In this document: piece by piece, positions 10,398 through 21,706 of the stretch
Layout: each line of letters begins with the position of its first letter
Position numbering within the stretch: position 1 is the stretch's first letter
From: an uncultured Aquimarina sp.
Lineage (GTDB): Bacteria; Bacteroidota; Bacteroidia; Flavobacteriales; Flavobacteriaceae
Direction of reading: 5' to 3'
NCBI RefSeq assembly: GCF_947492965.1
Contig: NZ_CANLOZ010000001.1
Span: 620,001-684,000 of the forward strand
Length of the DNA: 64,000 nucleotides
Translations under genes and position numbers: made by a program
Notes under the pieces: model-generated
Seen by the model: only the letters and a program-made list of their open reading frames with translations
What the model was told of the DNA's origin: nothing
Databases searched by the model: none

Positions 10398-11855
10398 ATG
10401 ATGATTTTAGATTTTTGTCTTAAGAACATTAATACGATTTACAAAGCCGTGTTGGTATGGGGGATACTTTTATTGGGTAGTCAAATGTACTCACAGCACA
10501 TCCCTAATGACAACCAGAAATTACTTTTTATAGGCCAAGATCTTTCATCCGTAAAAAATTATAAAGATAACTGTGTAGGGTGTCATCAAGGGCATGGAGA
10601 GGTGTCCTATCTTTCTTTTTATACTTTAGAAGAATCTTTTGTTTTTATAGATAATTCTCGATCGATATACTTTGGAGGAATAGGTATGGATAATAGTGGA
10701 AATAGGGATTCTAATAATACAAATTGGGGAGCAGGACCTTTAAATTTGTGGACTGCTTCAGAGCGTTCGACCTTGGTAACAATAGGTTTGAGCATTGTCG
10801 AAGATGCTTTTTTTGGTTTAGATGGATTACAAAAAATTAGCAACGGAGAGCATGATAGTAAGATCATTAAGATGGCTAATTTTTTTAATAAGTTTCCAGA
10901 AACCATTTTTTATCTTAGAATTGGTTACGAATTTGATGGAAATTGGAACGGATATAATTCTGTAAAATATATAAACGCATATAGGCGTATAGTTGATTTA
11001 CTAAATCAATCTCTGAATCAAGAGAATGTTGATTACGTTTGGCAATCGTGTACTTCTCCAATAGATGATATTTTAGACGGAGGACAAGAAGATATTAGTA
11101 CTTATTATCCAGGTGATGATTATGTGGATTGGATCGGAATGTCTTGGTTTTTGAGACCAAATGAAAATCCAACTGTAGGTAGTTTTATTCCGTCTAATCA
11201 ATTAGCATTGGCAAATGAATTAGTGGGTTTTGCAGAAAGTAAAGGGAAACCAGTTATGATTGCTGAATCCTCTCCTCAGGGATATAAAATAGCTGATAAA
11301 ACCAATTGTAATATTAGCTCTATATATGATGGTCCGAGCGCTCAAAATTGTATAGTTAGAGTTGCTAGCCAAATATATCAAGAGTGGTTTGAACCGCTAT
11401 TTAATTTTATTCAAGCTAATGATCAGGTGTTGGCTTTATCGTATATAAATGCGGATTGGGATAATCAATTCTTGTGGAGTTCCGCTAATGGATATGCATC
11501 TGGATATTGGGGGGATACGCGTATAGAAGAAGATGCGAATTTAACCAGTTTGTGGAATACTTCAATTAGTGATCTTATGAATGGATTTTTACAAACCGAA
11601 GATCCAACCGATATATTAAATATATTATCCACTGATGAGTTTATAAATACTACTATATTTTCTCTATACCCTAATCCTAGTTCGGATTATATATTTATAT
11701 CAGGTATTTCCGAAGAATTTAAGTACGAATTATTTTCAGCTACCGGCAAACGTATAATTGCTGGAGAAGGTACGATGATAGATTTAACGAATTTGTCAGA
11801 AGGAGTTTATATTCTTAAATCTAAGGGTTTGATAAAAAAAATTGTAAAGATTTAA
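10398..11855 (+). CDS. GH26-family glycoside hydrolase (beta-1,3-xylanase-like) with T9SS tail
   Basis: A 485-residue secreted protein: signal peptide to about residue 32, GH26-like catalytic domain about 38-400, and a type IX secretion sorting domain at the C-terminus (LYPNPSSDYIFISG to the end). The probable acid/base is Glu178 in YLRIGYEFDGNWNGY and the probable nucleophile is Glu290 in KPVMIAESSPQGY. Both contexts, with WGAGPLNLW and DWIGMSW, resemble GH26 beta-1,3-xylanases more than mannanases. The type IX signal implies export to the cell surface or medium. An odd CxxCH motif (Cys59, Cys62, His63) sits near the start of the catalytic domain. Given the xylan genes downstream, an algal xylan is the likeliest substrate, but the exact linkage is inferred. 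Confidence 0.75.
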   Translation: MMILDFCLKNINTIYKAVLVWGILLLGSQMYSQHIPNDNQKLLFIGQDLSSVKNYKDNCVGCHQGHGEVSYLSFYTLEESFVFIDNSRSIYFGGIGMDNSGNRDSNNTNWGAGPLNLWTASERSTLVTIGLSIVEDAFFGLDGLQKISNGEHDSKIIKMANFFNKFPETIFYLRIGYEFDGNWNGYNSVKYINAYRRIVDLLNQSLNQENVDYVWQSCTSPIDDILDGGQEDISTYYPGDDYVDWIGMSWFLRPNENPTVGSFIPSNQLALANELVGFAESKGKPVMIAESSPQGYKIADKTNCNISSIYDGPSAQNCIVRVASQIYQEWFEPLFNFIQANDQVLALSYINADWDNQFLWSSANGYASGYWGDTRIEEDANLTSLWNTSISDLMNGFLQTEDPTDILNILSTDEFINTTIFSLYPNPSSDYIFISGISEEFKYELFSATGKRIIAGEGTMIDLTNLSEGVYILKSKGLIKKIVKI

Positions 11856-11938
11856 AAGGTTAATTTTTCCAGATCGATTTTAATTGATTTTAGCAATTAG
11901 ACAGATGTCACAAGTTATCACGATTTCAAATAATTCTT

Positions 11939-14041
11939 ATGGATACAAAACATCAGCTTAAAAAAAACAGCCTTATTGTAATTATTAGTCTGATGATGAT
12001 TTTTTTTGGCTGTACGAAAAATGAAAAGGAAGGAGATCGCAGGTATGCTAATAGATTGATAAAAGAAACGAGTCCTTATTTACTTCAGCATGCATATAAT
12101 CCTGTAGATTGGCGACCGTGGAGCCCTAAGGAATTTGAAGAAGCTAAAACCTCGAATAAACTTGTTTTAGTAAGTGTAGGTTATTCAACTTGTCATTGGT
12201 GTCATGTAATGGAAGAAGAAACTTTTACGAATGATTCTGTTGCTGAATTGATGAATCAAAACTTTATTAATATTAAAGTTGATAGAGAAGAACGTCCAGA
12301 TGTAGATCAAGTATATATGACTGCTTTACAGTTGATGAGAGGTAGTGGAGGTTGGCCTTTAAATGTTGTAACCTTACCTAATGGGAAGCCAATCTATAGT
12401 GGTACTTATCATACAAAAAAGGAGTGGATAGAGGTGCTAAAGAAAATTATTCGACTCCATAAGGATGATCCCGAGAAATTGTACAAATACGCAGATCAGG
12501 TTACAGCAGGAGTGCAAGAAATAAACAACTTTATCGAACCAACAAAGAAAGACAAGCCTTTAACTAGAGATTTGTTGAAAAAAAGCGTCCGAAATGGTAT
12601 GACCGATTGGGATAATCAATGGGGAGGGAACAAAGAGGATAAAAAATTTGTTATTCCCAGTGGTATTGGCTTTCTGTTGGATTACGCTATTCTCGAAAAT
12701 GATCATAAAACTCTAAAACATGTTGAAAAAACTTTGGATAAAATGGCACTTGGCGGTTTGTATGATCATGTAAGAGGAGGTTTTTTTAGATACAGCACAG
12801 ATAGATTTTGGAAAGTCCCACATTTCGAAAAAATGTTATACACCAATGCTCAGTTGGTAAGTTTATATGCTAAGGCTTACAAGTTTTTTAAAAAGCCTTT
12901 GTATAAAGAGGTCACTGTAAAGACTATTGACTTTTTGATAAAGGAAATGAAAAGCCCAGAAGGAGGTTTTTATACAGCTATAGACGCCGACAGTGATGGT
13001 GAAGAAGGAAAGTATTATTTATGGGGAGAATTGGAATTGAAAGAGAAGTTAAAAAATGATTTCCGTTTGTTTTCTGAGTATTACAACTTGAAAGAAGAAA
13101 ATATTATACATTCAAAACAATATCATTTGCTTAGGTCTGTAAGCGATTCACTATTTGCATCTAATCATAATTTGTCTCTTGAAGATTTCAAAAAACAAAA
13201 AGGAAAATGGGAAGAGATTATTCTTGAGTTACAAAAAGATAGAACACGACCTAAATTAGATAACAAAATTATCGTCTCTTTGAATTCTTTATTGATCAAG
13301 GGATTAACGGATGCTTACCAATCATTCAAGGATGAAACATTTTTGAATGAAGCTATCGAGATTTTTGAATTCTTGAAGAAAAATTGCTTGAAAGATGGGT
13401 ATTTAATGCATTCTTATGATAAAGGAAATAATAAAATAAGAGGTTTTTTAGATGATTATGCGTTTTTAATGGAAGCCTCAATAGAATTATTTAGTGTTAC
13501 TCTAGAGGCAAGGTATATTGATTTCGCATTAGATTTATATACTAATGTTGATGCATTTTTTCAGGATACGTCTTCCGAAATGTTTGTTTATAATATCGAT
13601 GAACAACTTATTTCAAATATTGTTAAAGTAGATGATGGAGTACTTCCTTCTCCAAACTCTGTGATTGCTCATAACTTATTTCGAATTAGCCTTGTTAATC
13701 ATGATAAGGAACTTCTTTTAAAATCAAGAAATATGTTGTCTCTTATGTTGCCTAAACTTAATGAGAATGCAAATGGTTTCACTAATTGGAATAGGTTGTT
13801 GTTACACAATACATATCCTTTTTATGAAATTGCAGTTGTTGGTGATAATGCAGAGAATATTCTGGGTGAATTACAAAGTCATTACGTACCTAATGTTTAT
13901 ATAGTAGGAACAGGAAATGAAAGCACAATTCCAATATTTCAGAATAGGTATCTAAAAGGTGAAACCTTTATATATGTATGTCAAGAAGGCTTATGTAAAC
14001 TTCCTGTGAAGAAAGTTGAAGATGCAATAGATCTTTTGTGA
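11939..14041 (+). CDS. DUF255 / YyaL-type thioredoxin-domain protein, lipoprotein
   Basis: This 700-residue protein has a lipobox (FFGC, Cys25), unusual for a family that is usually cytoplasmic. Residues about 37-195 are the DUF255 thioredoxin-like domain, starting [20 protein letters not shown] and with the Cys-x-x-Cys at Cys85/Cys88 ([16 protein letters not shown]). The remainder is an (alpha/alpha)6-barrel-like region related to N-acylglucosamine epimerases and glycosidases. The molecular activity of the family is not established. It follows the GH26 gene by about 80 bp on the same strand and may be co-expressed with it. Confidence 0.85.
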   Translation: MDTKHQLKKNSLIVIISLMMIFFGCTKNEKEGDRRYANRLIKETSPYLLQHAYNPVDWRPWSPKEFEEAKTSNKLVLVSVGYSTCHWCHVMEEETFTNDSVAELMNQNFINIKVDREERPDVDQVYMTALQLMRGSGGWPLNVVTLPNGKPIYSGTYHTKKEWIEVLKKIIRLHKDDPEKLYKYADQVTAGVQEINNFIEPTKKDKPLTRDLLKKSVRNGMTDWDNQWGGNKEDKKFVIPSGIGFLLDYAILENDHKTLKHVEKTLDKMALGGLYDHVRGGFFRYSTDRFWKVPHFEKMLYTNAQLVSLYAKAYKFFKKPLYKEVTVKTIDFLIKEMKSPEGGFYTAIDADSDGEEGKYYLWGELELKEKLKNDFRLFSEYYNLKEENIIHSKQYHLLRSVSDSLFASNHNLSLEDFKKQKGKWEEIILELQKDRTRPKLDNKIIVSLNSLLIKGLTDAYQSFKDETFLNEAIEIFEFLKKNCLKDGYLMHSYDKGNNKIRGFLDDYAFLMEASIELFSVTLEARYIDFALDLYTNVDAFFQDTSSEMFVYNIDEQLISNIVKVDDGVLPSPNSVIAHNLFRISLVNHDKELLLKSRNMLSLMLPKLNENANGFTNWNRLLLHNTYPFYEIAVVGDNAENILGELQSHYVPNVYIVGTGNESTIPIFQNRYLKGETFIYVCQEGLCKLPVKKVEDAIDLL

Positions 14042-14638
14042 TTTTTGTAGCAGTATCTTTTAATATTCATTATGCATTTTCGATTCATTTTTAATGCAGT
14101 TTATTAATCCTAGATTGTCCTATTTTTAAAGTACAAAACGGTAAAAAACCACTAGAAAATTATAAAAATCCTGTAATGCTTCAATAGTTATAGCATTCGC
14201 TTCATATATTTTATTTGCTAATATTCATTAATGCTATTTTTGGATTCATTGAATTTTAAGAAAAAAATGAAGAATTTGATAAAATTGGTATTTAATTTTT
14301 CTTTAATTCTATATTGTTTAAAATAACTAGGTTGGGGTTTGTAATAGTTATGTATTGGTTTTTGATCAAGACGTTTTTATACATCTAAGTGGTATTTATG
14401 TAAAACGTTATTTAATTTCAGTGAAAGTCCATTTGTTTTTATAGCAAAGAGTTTTGTATTCATTCACTTTCTCTCTAGAATAACTTCCATAGTAGTACAA
14501 ACAATATTTTTAGTTAACAGAATTAATTTAATGAAACATTGATTGTGCGATTAATATTCTAAATCAAAAAAGAATAATTTTCCTACCACATATTACTGGT
14601 TTCACTGAATTTGTTTTTTGTTTTAATCTGTTCAAAAG
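14042..14638. other. Long AT-rich intergenic region before the DUF5060 gene
   Basis: About 600 bp with no coding stretch, RNA gene or clear terminator found by eye. It presumably holds the promoter and 5' leader of the DUF5060-regulator pair. An imperfect inverted repeat around 14369-14410 (ACGTTTT..., AAAACGT) is the only structure noted, and no regulator can be assigned to it. Confidence 0.5.
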
Positions 14639-17527
14639 ATGAAAAAAATACAACTAATATTGTTTTATGTAATAGTCATTTGCAATACGGTAAATGCAAA
14701 CGATTCTCAAATAAAAATAGAAGGAGAATTAAAAAAATGGCATAAAATATCACTCTCCTTTTTTGGTAAAGTTATTAGTGAAAATGATAGTGAAAACCCT
14801 TTTTTGAATTATAGGCTAAATGTTACTTTCAGACATTTGGATTCGGATAAGGTATTCGTTGTCCCTGGCTTTTACGCAGCAGATGGCAATTCTGCTGAAA
14901 CTAGCGCCAGTAAAGGAAATGTGTGGAAAGTTAGATTTAGACCAGATGAGACAGGAATCTGGACCTATAAGGTTTCTTTTAGAAAAGGCGACCAGATAGC
15001 TATTAATCAAGACATACATGCTGGAGAAGGGGTTGATTTTGATGGAGCAGAAGGAGAATTTATTATTACAGATTTTGATAAAGAAGGGAATGATCCTAGA
15101 GCTAAAGGAAGATTACAATATGTAAATGAACGTTACCTTCAATTTACAGAGACTAAAGAATTTTATTTAAAAGGCGGAACAGATAGTCCTGAAAACTTTT
15201 TAGGGTATTACGAATTTGATCAAACTCCTGCTTCCCATAAATACTTGTCACATAGAAAAGATTGGAAACAAGGAGACCCTACATGGCAAAATGAAAAAGG
15301 AAAAAATATTATAGGGGCACTAAATTATCTCGCCAGTAAAGGAATGAATTCTGTGTATTTTTTAACAATGAATGTACAGGGAGATGGAAATGATGTTTGG
15401 CCTTGGAATGATATTAATGAACGTTATCGCTTTGATTGTAGCAAGTTGGACCAGTGGGAAATAGTTTTTGACCATATGGATGAACTTGGGTTGATGCTTC
15501 ATATTGTCACACAGGAAACGGAGAACGAACTATTGCTAGATATAGGAGAACTTGGGGTACAACGCAAACTATATTATCGAGAGTTAATAGCCAGATTTGC
15601 TCATCATTTAGCTATTACGTGGAATTTAGGGGAAGAAAATGGACCAGTGCATTGGTCTCCAAAAGGCCAAAATGATGAGGATAGAAGAGCTATGGCTACT
15701 TTTATTAAAAATACGGATCCATATAAGAACTTTGTTGTACTTCATACACACTCTATTAAAAAAGAACAAGAACAGTATTTGAAACCGCTTCTTGGTTTTG
15801 AATATATAGACGGTCCATCACTGCAGATTCATGAGCCTAATGAAGTGCATGAGGTAACAAAGGATTGGATTTATAGAGCTAAATATTCGAGTAAAAAGTG
15901 GGTAGTTTGTCAGGATGAAATTGGTCCTGCGGATACAGGAGCCAAACCTGATAAAGATGATCCCAATCATAATAAAATTCGATCCAAAGTTTTGTGGGGT
16001 AATTTGATGGGTGGAGGAGCAGGAGTTGAATGGTATTTCGGGTATAAATATGACCATAATGATCTCAATTGTGAAGATTGGAGATCAAGAAAATTGTTGT
16101 GGGAACAAACTAAATATGCAATAGATTTTTTTCAAAACTATTTGCCATTTTTCAATATGCAGTCTGCGGATGATTTAACTGATAATTCCGAAGATTATGT
16201 GTTTGCAGAAAATGATAATCTATATGCTATTTATCTTCCAAAAGTTGCCAAAACAAAATTGAATCTTTATGGCAGTAATAAATCTTATAAAGTACTATGG
16301 TACAATCCTAGGACTGGTGGTGGTTTACAATTTGGTACTGTAAAGTTTATTAAAGGCGGAAGAGATGTCTTTATTGGGTTGCCTCCTGATAATAAAGGGG
16401 ATTGGGTGGCTTTGATAACAGCAAATCAGCAATCGGTCAAACTTAAAACTAAAGAAAAGAATGAAGTAATTGTTCTAGAAGCATTGAAAAATTTTGATAC
16501 GGAATATTCGAAAAATCAAACTAGATATTTTCGAGATGAGAAGAATAACGCTCTTATGATCAATATTCGAACATCGAATAAAAAAGATCAATATGCTAGT
16601 GCTATAACCACGTTTTTAGGAAAAAATAATGTGTATGAAGTGAGTTTTAGTTCAATTGCACAAAAGGGTCTTGAATCGAAGTATGTCATATCAGTCAATG
16701 GAACAATAAAAGATACATTGGTGAGTCCCAAAACCAATAAAGATTACATGTTGGTTCAGCATAATCTTGGGTATTGGAGCTTAAATAAAAATGATATTAT
16801 TGAGGTTTCTTCTGCAATTAATAACTTAAAAAGTACGGTAACTGGAGATGGCGGGTTTAGCACCTCAGGTGGAGGTTGGAGTAAAATGATATTCAGACCC
16901 ATAGATATGCCTTTAAAAGATGTATTAAAGGATATACAGCCTTTCTATGAAACCAATGGTTTTCTTTCTGTAGAAGCAGAGGCATTCCATTATCGTACCT
17001 CCAACGGTACTAAAAGAAATTGGTTCATCAGATCAGAAGATAACTCAGAAGAATTTAATCATATAAATAGAAAGAATCGCTTTTTAGAAGCTAGTAAGAG
17101 AAGTTACATAGAAGCATTGCCAGATACGAGGGTAACACATGATGATCCTTTGTTGATAGGAGAAAATTTTTTTCCCGAAGCAGGAAAAGGAGGTGTAGTG
17201 GGGTATAAAGTAAACATTACAAATCCAGGAAGATATTATGTTTGGAATAGAGCTTTTTCTACAGGAACAGAGGATAATGGAGTGCACGTAGGTATAGATG
17301 GGCAATGGCCTGAGAGCGGAGCTAGAATGCAATGGTGCGAAGGGAAAAATAAGTGGACATGGTCATCAGCACAAAGAGAGCCAGAGAATCATTGCGGTGT
17401 TCCCAAAACAATATTTTTAGATATCAAAAAACCAGGAGAATATATTATTCTATTTTCAATGAGAGAAGATGGTTTTGAAATGGATAAATGGATAATCACA
17501 ACAAACAATAATTTTATTCCGCAATAG
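14639..17527 (+). CDS. DUF5060-domain putative glycoside hydrolase
   Basis: This 962-residue secreted protein has a signal peptide ending in NTVNA (residue about 20). Residues about 25-110 match the DUF5060 beta-sandwich (FRPDETGIWTYKVSF). Residues about 175-530 look like a TIM barrel related to DUF4038-type glycosidases, with candidate acidic residues in TWNLGEENG (about residue 330) and CQDEIGPADTG (about 426). The C-terminal third contains a probable carbohydrate-binding beta-sandwich (KVNITNPGRYYVWNRAF). The activity is unknown to me; the setting suggests action on xylan or an associated algal glycan. It ends 15 bp before the hybrid regulator gene, so the two are probably one operon. Confidence 0.7.
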   Translation: MKKIQLILFYVIVICNTVNANDSQIKIEGELKKWHKISLSFFGKVISENDSENPFLNYRLNVTFRHLDSDKVFVVPGFYAADGNSAETSASKGNVWKVRFRPDETGIWTYKVSFRKGDQIAINQDIHAGEGVDFDGAEGEFIITDFDKEGNDPRAKGRLQYVNERYLQFTETKEFYLKGGTDSPENFLGYYEFDQTPASHKYLSHRKDWKQGDPTWQNEKGKNIIGALNYLASKGMNSVYFLTMNVQGDGNDVWPWNDINERYRFDCSKLDQWEIVFDHMDELGLMLHIVTQETENELLLDIGELGVQRKLYYRELIARFAHHLAITWNLGEENGPVHWSPKGQNDEDRRAMATFIKNTDPYKNFVVLHTHSIKKEQEQYLKPLLGFEYIDGPSLQIHEPNEVHEVTKDWIYRAKYSSKKWVVCQDEIGPADTGAKPDKDDPNHNKIRSKVLWGNLMGGGAGVEWYFGYKYDHNDLNCEDWRSRKLLWEQTKYAIDFFQNYLPFFNMQSADDLTDNSEDYVFAENDNLYAIYLPKVAKTKLNLYGSNKSYKVLWYNPRTGGGLQFGTVKFIKGGRDVFIGLPPDNKGDWVALITANQQSVKLKTKEKNEVIVLEALKNFDTEYSKNQTRYFRDEKNNALMINIRTSNKKDQYASAITTFLGKNNVYEVSFSSIAQKGLESKYVISVNGTIKDTLVSPKTNKDYMLVQHNLGYWSLNKNDIIEVSSAINNLKSTVTGDGGFSTSGGGWSKMIFRPIDMPLKDVLKDIQPFYETNGFLSVEAEAFHYRTSNGTKRNWFIRSEDNSEEFNHINRKNRFLEASKRSYIEALPDTRVTHDDPLLIGENFFPEAGKGGVVGYKVNITNPGRYYVWNRAFSTGTEDNGVHVGIDGQWPESGARMQWCEGKNKWTWSSAQREPENHCGVPKTIFLDIKKPGEYIILFSMREDGFEMDKWIITTNNNFIPQ

Positions 17528-17542
17528 GAAGATAGATCAGTA

Positions 17543-20500
17543 ATGAAAGTCAAAACCTTTATAATATTATTAGTCGTTTTTTATAGCACGCAACTACAAC
17601 AAAGCCTTTGGTCTCAGGATAGATATAGAGAATACGATTTTATAAACATAAAAGATGGAATCTCAAAAACGGCTGTATCCTCAATTATTCAAGATCATTA
17701 TGGTTTTATTTGGATTGGAACAAATGGTGCGGGTCTTTATCGTTACGATGGAATTGATTACATGTCTTATAAGCACGAACCAAAAAAATCATTATCAATA
17801 AGTAGTAGTATGATCTACTGTTCTTATGTTGATAAAAAAAATCGATTGTGGATAGGAACGGAGAATGGATTAAACCTCTATGATCGTGAATTAGATCAAT
17901 TCACAAAAATTTGTTTAAGCGGTGATATTAAAAAACAATGTAGTGAGGATGTAGCAGTAAGTAGTTTAACAGCTGATAATGAGGGGAATTTATTCGTTGG
18001 GGCTTTTGAAAAAGGACTGTTTAGATTGGATATGGATACTTTTATGGCGCATCATGTGCCAAATGTAGGTTCTAGTTCAGAATCTGGGATTTTGAATGTC
18101 AATGCTTTAAAAACGGATCATCTTAATAATATCTATGCAGGAACCAACATTGGTCTTAAATATTACAACACAATTTCAAAGGCACTTGAACCATATGAGT
18201 TTCATAATGATGATCAATTGATAACCATAAAAGAACCAATTCAATCTTTATTGATTGATAAACAGAATAACATTTGGATTGGTTCGCAATCTTCGGGAGT
18301 ATACAGATTAAATAGAGAAAAAAGTAATATTATATTTTCGAACTTTCCTGTAACATCAAAACGTATACTATCCTTGCTTGAAACACCTGAAGGATCCATT
18401 TTATGTGGTACAGAAAATGATGGCCTGATTCATTTAAATGCGCAGGGTGATATTATAAAAAATTATTCTTTTGATAAAACGAATAGTAATAGCATTCGTT
18501 CAAATTCGATTTGGTCCTTATGTCTGGATAAAGATCAAAGGATTTGGATGGGATATTATAACAGTGGTATAGGGATATCAGATCAATTATATGATAAGTT
18601 TAAAAACATAGAAAGTATTCCTAATAATACTAATTCTCTAGAAGTAAGCTCTGTAACTGGTATTACGCAGGATCAAGCAGGAAGGTTATGGATGAGTATG
18701 GATGGAGGAGGAATTGATATTTACGATTTTAAAGACAATAAATTTATTCATGTAAACAAAGAAAGTAAATTATATGCTGGATTGTTATCAAGGGATATAC
18801 AAACCGTATTTATAGATAGCAATCAAAATATTTGGGCAGGTAGTTGGAATAATGGTATTTATTTTCTGAAAAAAGGAGGAGATAAATTTGTCAATTTTAG
18901 TGCAGAGACCACCAATGGAGAACTTATTTCTAATAGTGTCTTAACTTTTGACGAAGATAATACCGGAAGAATATGGATTGGCACTTTTGGAGGTGGTATT
19001 GTTTCATATGATCCCGAAACAAGTAAGATAACTCATCATGATACAAAGGAATTTACAGAGCATGGATTGCATACGGTTTCGATACGCAAAATTTTTGTAG
19101 ACTCTGAGAATAATGTCTGGGTAGGTTCTGTAAAAGGACTATTCAAAATTGATATATCAGGAAAAGAAAGTTTTTCTATAACTTCGATGCGTGATCAAAT
19201 GACAGGAGACTACTATGATCCGTTAATTTCTAATCATATTTTATCAATCTATGAAAGCTCCAATGGTTTGTTATGGATAGGGACAAAAGGAGCAGGTCTA
19301 TGCAAATTTGACAAAACAAAGAACACCTTTTTTTGGTGCAATGAAGAACTTGGGTTAAAAGAAGAAAATGTAGCTGGAATTATCGAAAGTAATAATGGTA
19401 ATTTGTGGATTAGTGGTAATGAAGGATTGCACAAAATAGATATCCAAAGTGGTGAAGTAACTAATTATAATATCAATGATGGTTTATTAGCCAATGATTT
19501 CAACTTTAATTCAATTCACAAGGATAAAGAAGGGAACTTATATTTTGGTGGTTATAAAGGAGTAGATTTTTTCAATCCTGAAGATATTGTTATTAATAAT
19601 AACTTGCCTTCTCTTTATTTAACTGGTTTTAAACTGTTTAATAAAAAAGTAGATCCGAATGAAGAAAACTCTCCTTTTGAAAAAGTGATTTCAGAAACAG
19701 ATAGTATTTCTTTAACTCACGAACAGTCCGTTTTCACAATAGAATTTACGGGTATCAATTACACCAGGCCCGAAAAGAATCAATATGCATATTATTTAGA
19801 AGGACTGGAAGAAGATTGGAATTATGTAGGTAATACCAGAGCGGCAACCTACACCAATTTAGATTATGGGAATTATACGTTTAAGTTAAAGGCTGCAAAC
19901 AATGATGGTTTATGGAACGATGAATCACTAAATCTGAAAATTACGATTTTACCGCCTTGGTGGAAAACTAAATGGGCTATTTTAATATATCTTTTTATGT
20001 TCTTTTTAGCCATTTATATGTTGAATAAAATAACAAAAGAAAGAGTTAAAGAAAAACAATTAATAAAGTATGAGAGAGAGCAAAGGTTAAAGGAAGAAGA
20101 ACTACATAAGAAGAAACTGCAATTTTTCACGAATATCTCTCATGAATTTAGAACCCCACTCACCCTAATTATTAATCCACTTATTGATATTGTAAATAAA
20201 AAGAACGATCAGTTATCACAGGAAGTTAAAGAAAAACTTTTAGTCATTTATAAAAATACAAATAGACTGTCAAGGCTTATTGATGAGCTGATGGATTTTA
20301 GAAAACTAGAAATCAATAAGTTTAAAATACGAGTGCAGGAAGTAGATATTTATGATTTTGTAAAAGAAATAGTAAGTTACTTTGATGAAGAGGCGTTACA
20401 CAAAAAAATTAACCTTACTGTAGTATCCAATACAGAAAATCTTAGAGTTTGGGTTGATAAGAGTATTATAGAAAAAGTAATTTTTAATCTTCTTTCTAAC

Positions 20501-21706
20501 GCGTTTAAAGTTACTCCAGAAAATGGAGAAATTGAAGTTACTATAAAAGAAAACATTTACACCAAACCAGATGTTGAGAATATTCAAAGTACTTATGAAA
20601 TAAAAGTTAGAGATACTGGACCTGGTTTAAAAAAAGAACAACTCTCTAAAATTTTCGAACGTTTTTATCAGGTAAATAATCTTAATAAATGGTATTACGG
20701 AGGAACGGGAATAGGACTTGAAGTAGTTAGAAGTTTTATAGAATTACACAAAGGACAGATAGCAGTAGAAAGTGAATTGAACATTGGTACGGTATTTACC
20801 ATAACCCTACCAATTGGGAAGTCGCGTTTTAGTAAGAATGAAGTTTTTCAGGGCAACGAAAATCCAGAAATTATCAAAACACAAAGTATAAATTCACAAG
20901 AGGAGGATAATAATTACTTAACTACCGAAGAAGATTCAAAAAAGAGTAGACTCCTTGTGGTTGAGGATAATACAGAATTGAGAGATTATTTAGAACAAGA
21001 GTTGCAAGTTGATTATAAGGTTTTTACTGCAAGAAATGGAAAAGAAGGTCTCAAAGTAGCAAAAAATGTAATCCCTGATATTATAATAACCGATGTTATC
21101 ATGCAGGAAATGGATGGTTTTACTTTTAGCTCTAAAATAAAAGAAAATATCCAAACCAGTCACATACCTATTCTAATGCTTACGGCTAAAACGATGAAGG
21201 AAGATCAACTAAAGGGTATTGAGTCTGGTGCTGATATATATCTCTGCAAACCTTTTGAGTTAAGATTTTTAAAATCGCAATTAGCTCGTTTATTATCAAG
21301 TAGACAGATTTTATTCAATAAGTACTTTGGTGCGATTACCGATACTGGAATAACCCAAAACCCTACGTCTTTGGACAAAGATTTTATTGAAAAAGTATTA
21401 AAATTTGTTAGTGAAAGTATTAGTGATCCCAATTTAAACGTTGAAACTTTAGCATATCAACTGGGGTTAAGTAGAAGTCAATTTTATAGAAAAATAAAAG
21501 GTTTAACAGGTGAAAGCGCAACTCAATTTCTTAGAAAGATCAGACTACAAAGAGCAAAAGAAATGTTAGAGAAAGAAGAATGTAATAATATTAGTGATGT
21601 TTGTTACAAAGTTGGATTTTCTTCACCTTCCTATTTTACCAAATGTTTTAAAAATCACTTCGGTGTTCTCCCAACAGAAATAGAGCATGTAAATAATGAC
21701 GGTTAG
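17543..21706 (+). CDS. Hybrid two-component system regulator (one-protein sensor kinase and AraC regulator)
   Basis: This 1387-residue protein has, in order, a signal peptide (1 to about 24) and a periplasmic double beta-propeller of Reg_prop repeats (IWIGTNGAGLYRYD and many variants, to about 700). These are followed by a Y_Y_Y domain (about 730-800), a transmembrane helix (about 811-832) and a histidine kinase with H-box FFTNISHEFRTPL (His near 870). Next come the ATPase boxes, a receiver domain (LLVVEDN near 1137, phospho-Asp in IIITDVIM near 1182) and a C-terminal AraC-type helix-turn-helix (about 1290-1380). Such proteins sense oligosaccharides in the periplasm and switch on the adjacent SusCD genes. 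All phosphotransfer residues are visible, so it should be active. Confidence 0.95.
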   Translation: MKVKTFIILLVVFYSTQLQQSLWSQDRYREYDFINIKDGISKTAVSSIIQDHYGFIWIGTNGAGLYRYDGIDYMSYKHEPKKSLSISSSMIYCSYVDKKNRLWIGTENGLNLYDRELDQFTKICLSGDIKKQCSEDVAVSSLTADNEGNLFVGAFEKGLFRLDMDTFMAHHVPNVGSSSESGILNVNALKTDHLNNIYAGTNIGLKYYNTISKALEPYEFHNDDQLITIKEPIQSLLIDKQNNIWIGSQSSGVYRLNREKSNIIFSNFPVTSKRILSLLETPEGSILCGTENDGLIHLNAQGDIIKNYSFDKTNSNSIRSNSIWSLCLDKDQRIWMGYYNSGIGISDQLYDKFKNIESIPNNTNSLEVSSVTGITQDQAGRLWMSMDGGGIDIYDFKDNKFIHVNKESKLYAGLLSRDIQTVFIDSNQNIWAGSWNNGIYFLKKGGDKFVNFSAETTNGELISNSVLTFDEDNTGRIWIGTFGGGIVSYDPETSKITHHDTKEFTEHGLHTVSIRKIFVDSENNVWVGSVKGLFKIDISGKESFSITSMRDQMTGDYYDPLISNHILSIYESSNGLLWIGTKGAGLCKFDKTKNTFFWCNEELGLKEENVAGIIESNNGNLWISGNEGLHKIDIQSGEVTNYNINDGLLANDFNFNSIHKDKEGNLYFGGYKGVDFFNPEDIVINNNLPSLYLTGFKLFNKKVDPNEENSPFEKVISETDSISLTHEQSVFTIEFTGINYTRPEKNQYAYYLEGLEEDWNYVGNTRAATYTNLDYGNYTFKLKAANNDGLWNDESLNLKITILPPWWKTKWAILIYLFMFFLAIYMLNKITKERVKEKQLIKYEREQRLKEEELHKKKLQFFTNISHEFRTPLTLIINPLIDIVNKKNDQLSQEVKEKLLVIYKNTNRLSRLIDELMDFRKLEINKFKIRVQEVDIYDFVKEIVSYFDEEALHKKINLTVVSNTENLRVWVDKSIIEKVIFNLLSNAFKVTPENGEIEVTIKENIYTKPDVENIQSTYEIKVRDTGPGLKKEQLSKIFERFYQVNNLNKWYYGGTGIGLEVVRSFIELHKGQIAVESELNIGTVFTITLPIGKSRFSKNEVFQGNENPEIIKTQSINSQEEDNNYLTTEEDSKKSRLLVVEDNTELRDYLEQELQVDYKVFTARNGKEGLKVAKNVIPDIIITDVIMQEMDGFTFSSKIKENIQTSHIPILMLTAKTMKEDQLKGIESGADIYLCKPFELRFLKSQLARLLSSRQILFNKYFGAITDTGITQNPTSLDKDFIEKVLKFVSESISDPNLNVETLAYQLGLSRSQFYRKIKGLTGESATQFLRKIRLQRAKEMLEKEECNNISDVCYKVGFSSPSYFTKCFKNHFGVLPTEIEHVNNDG

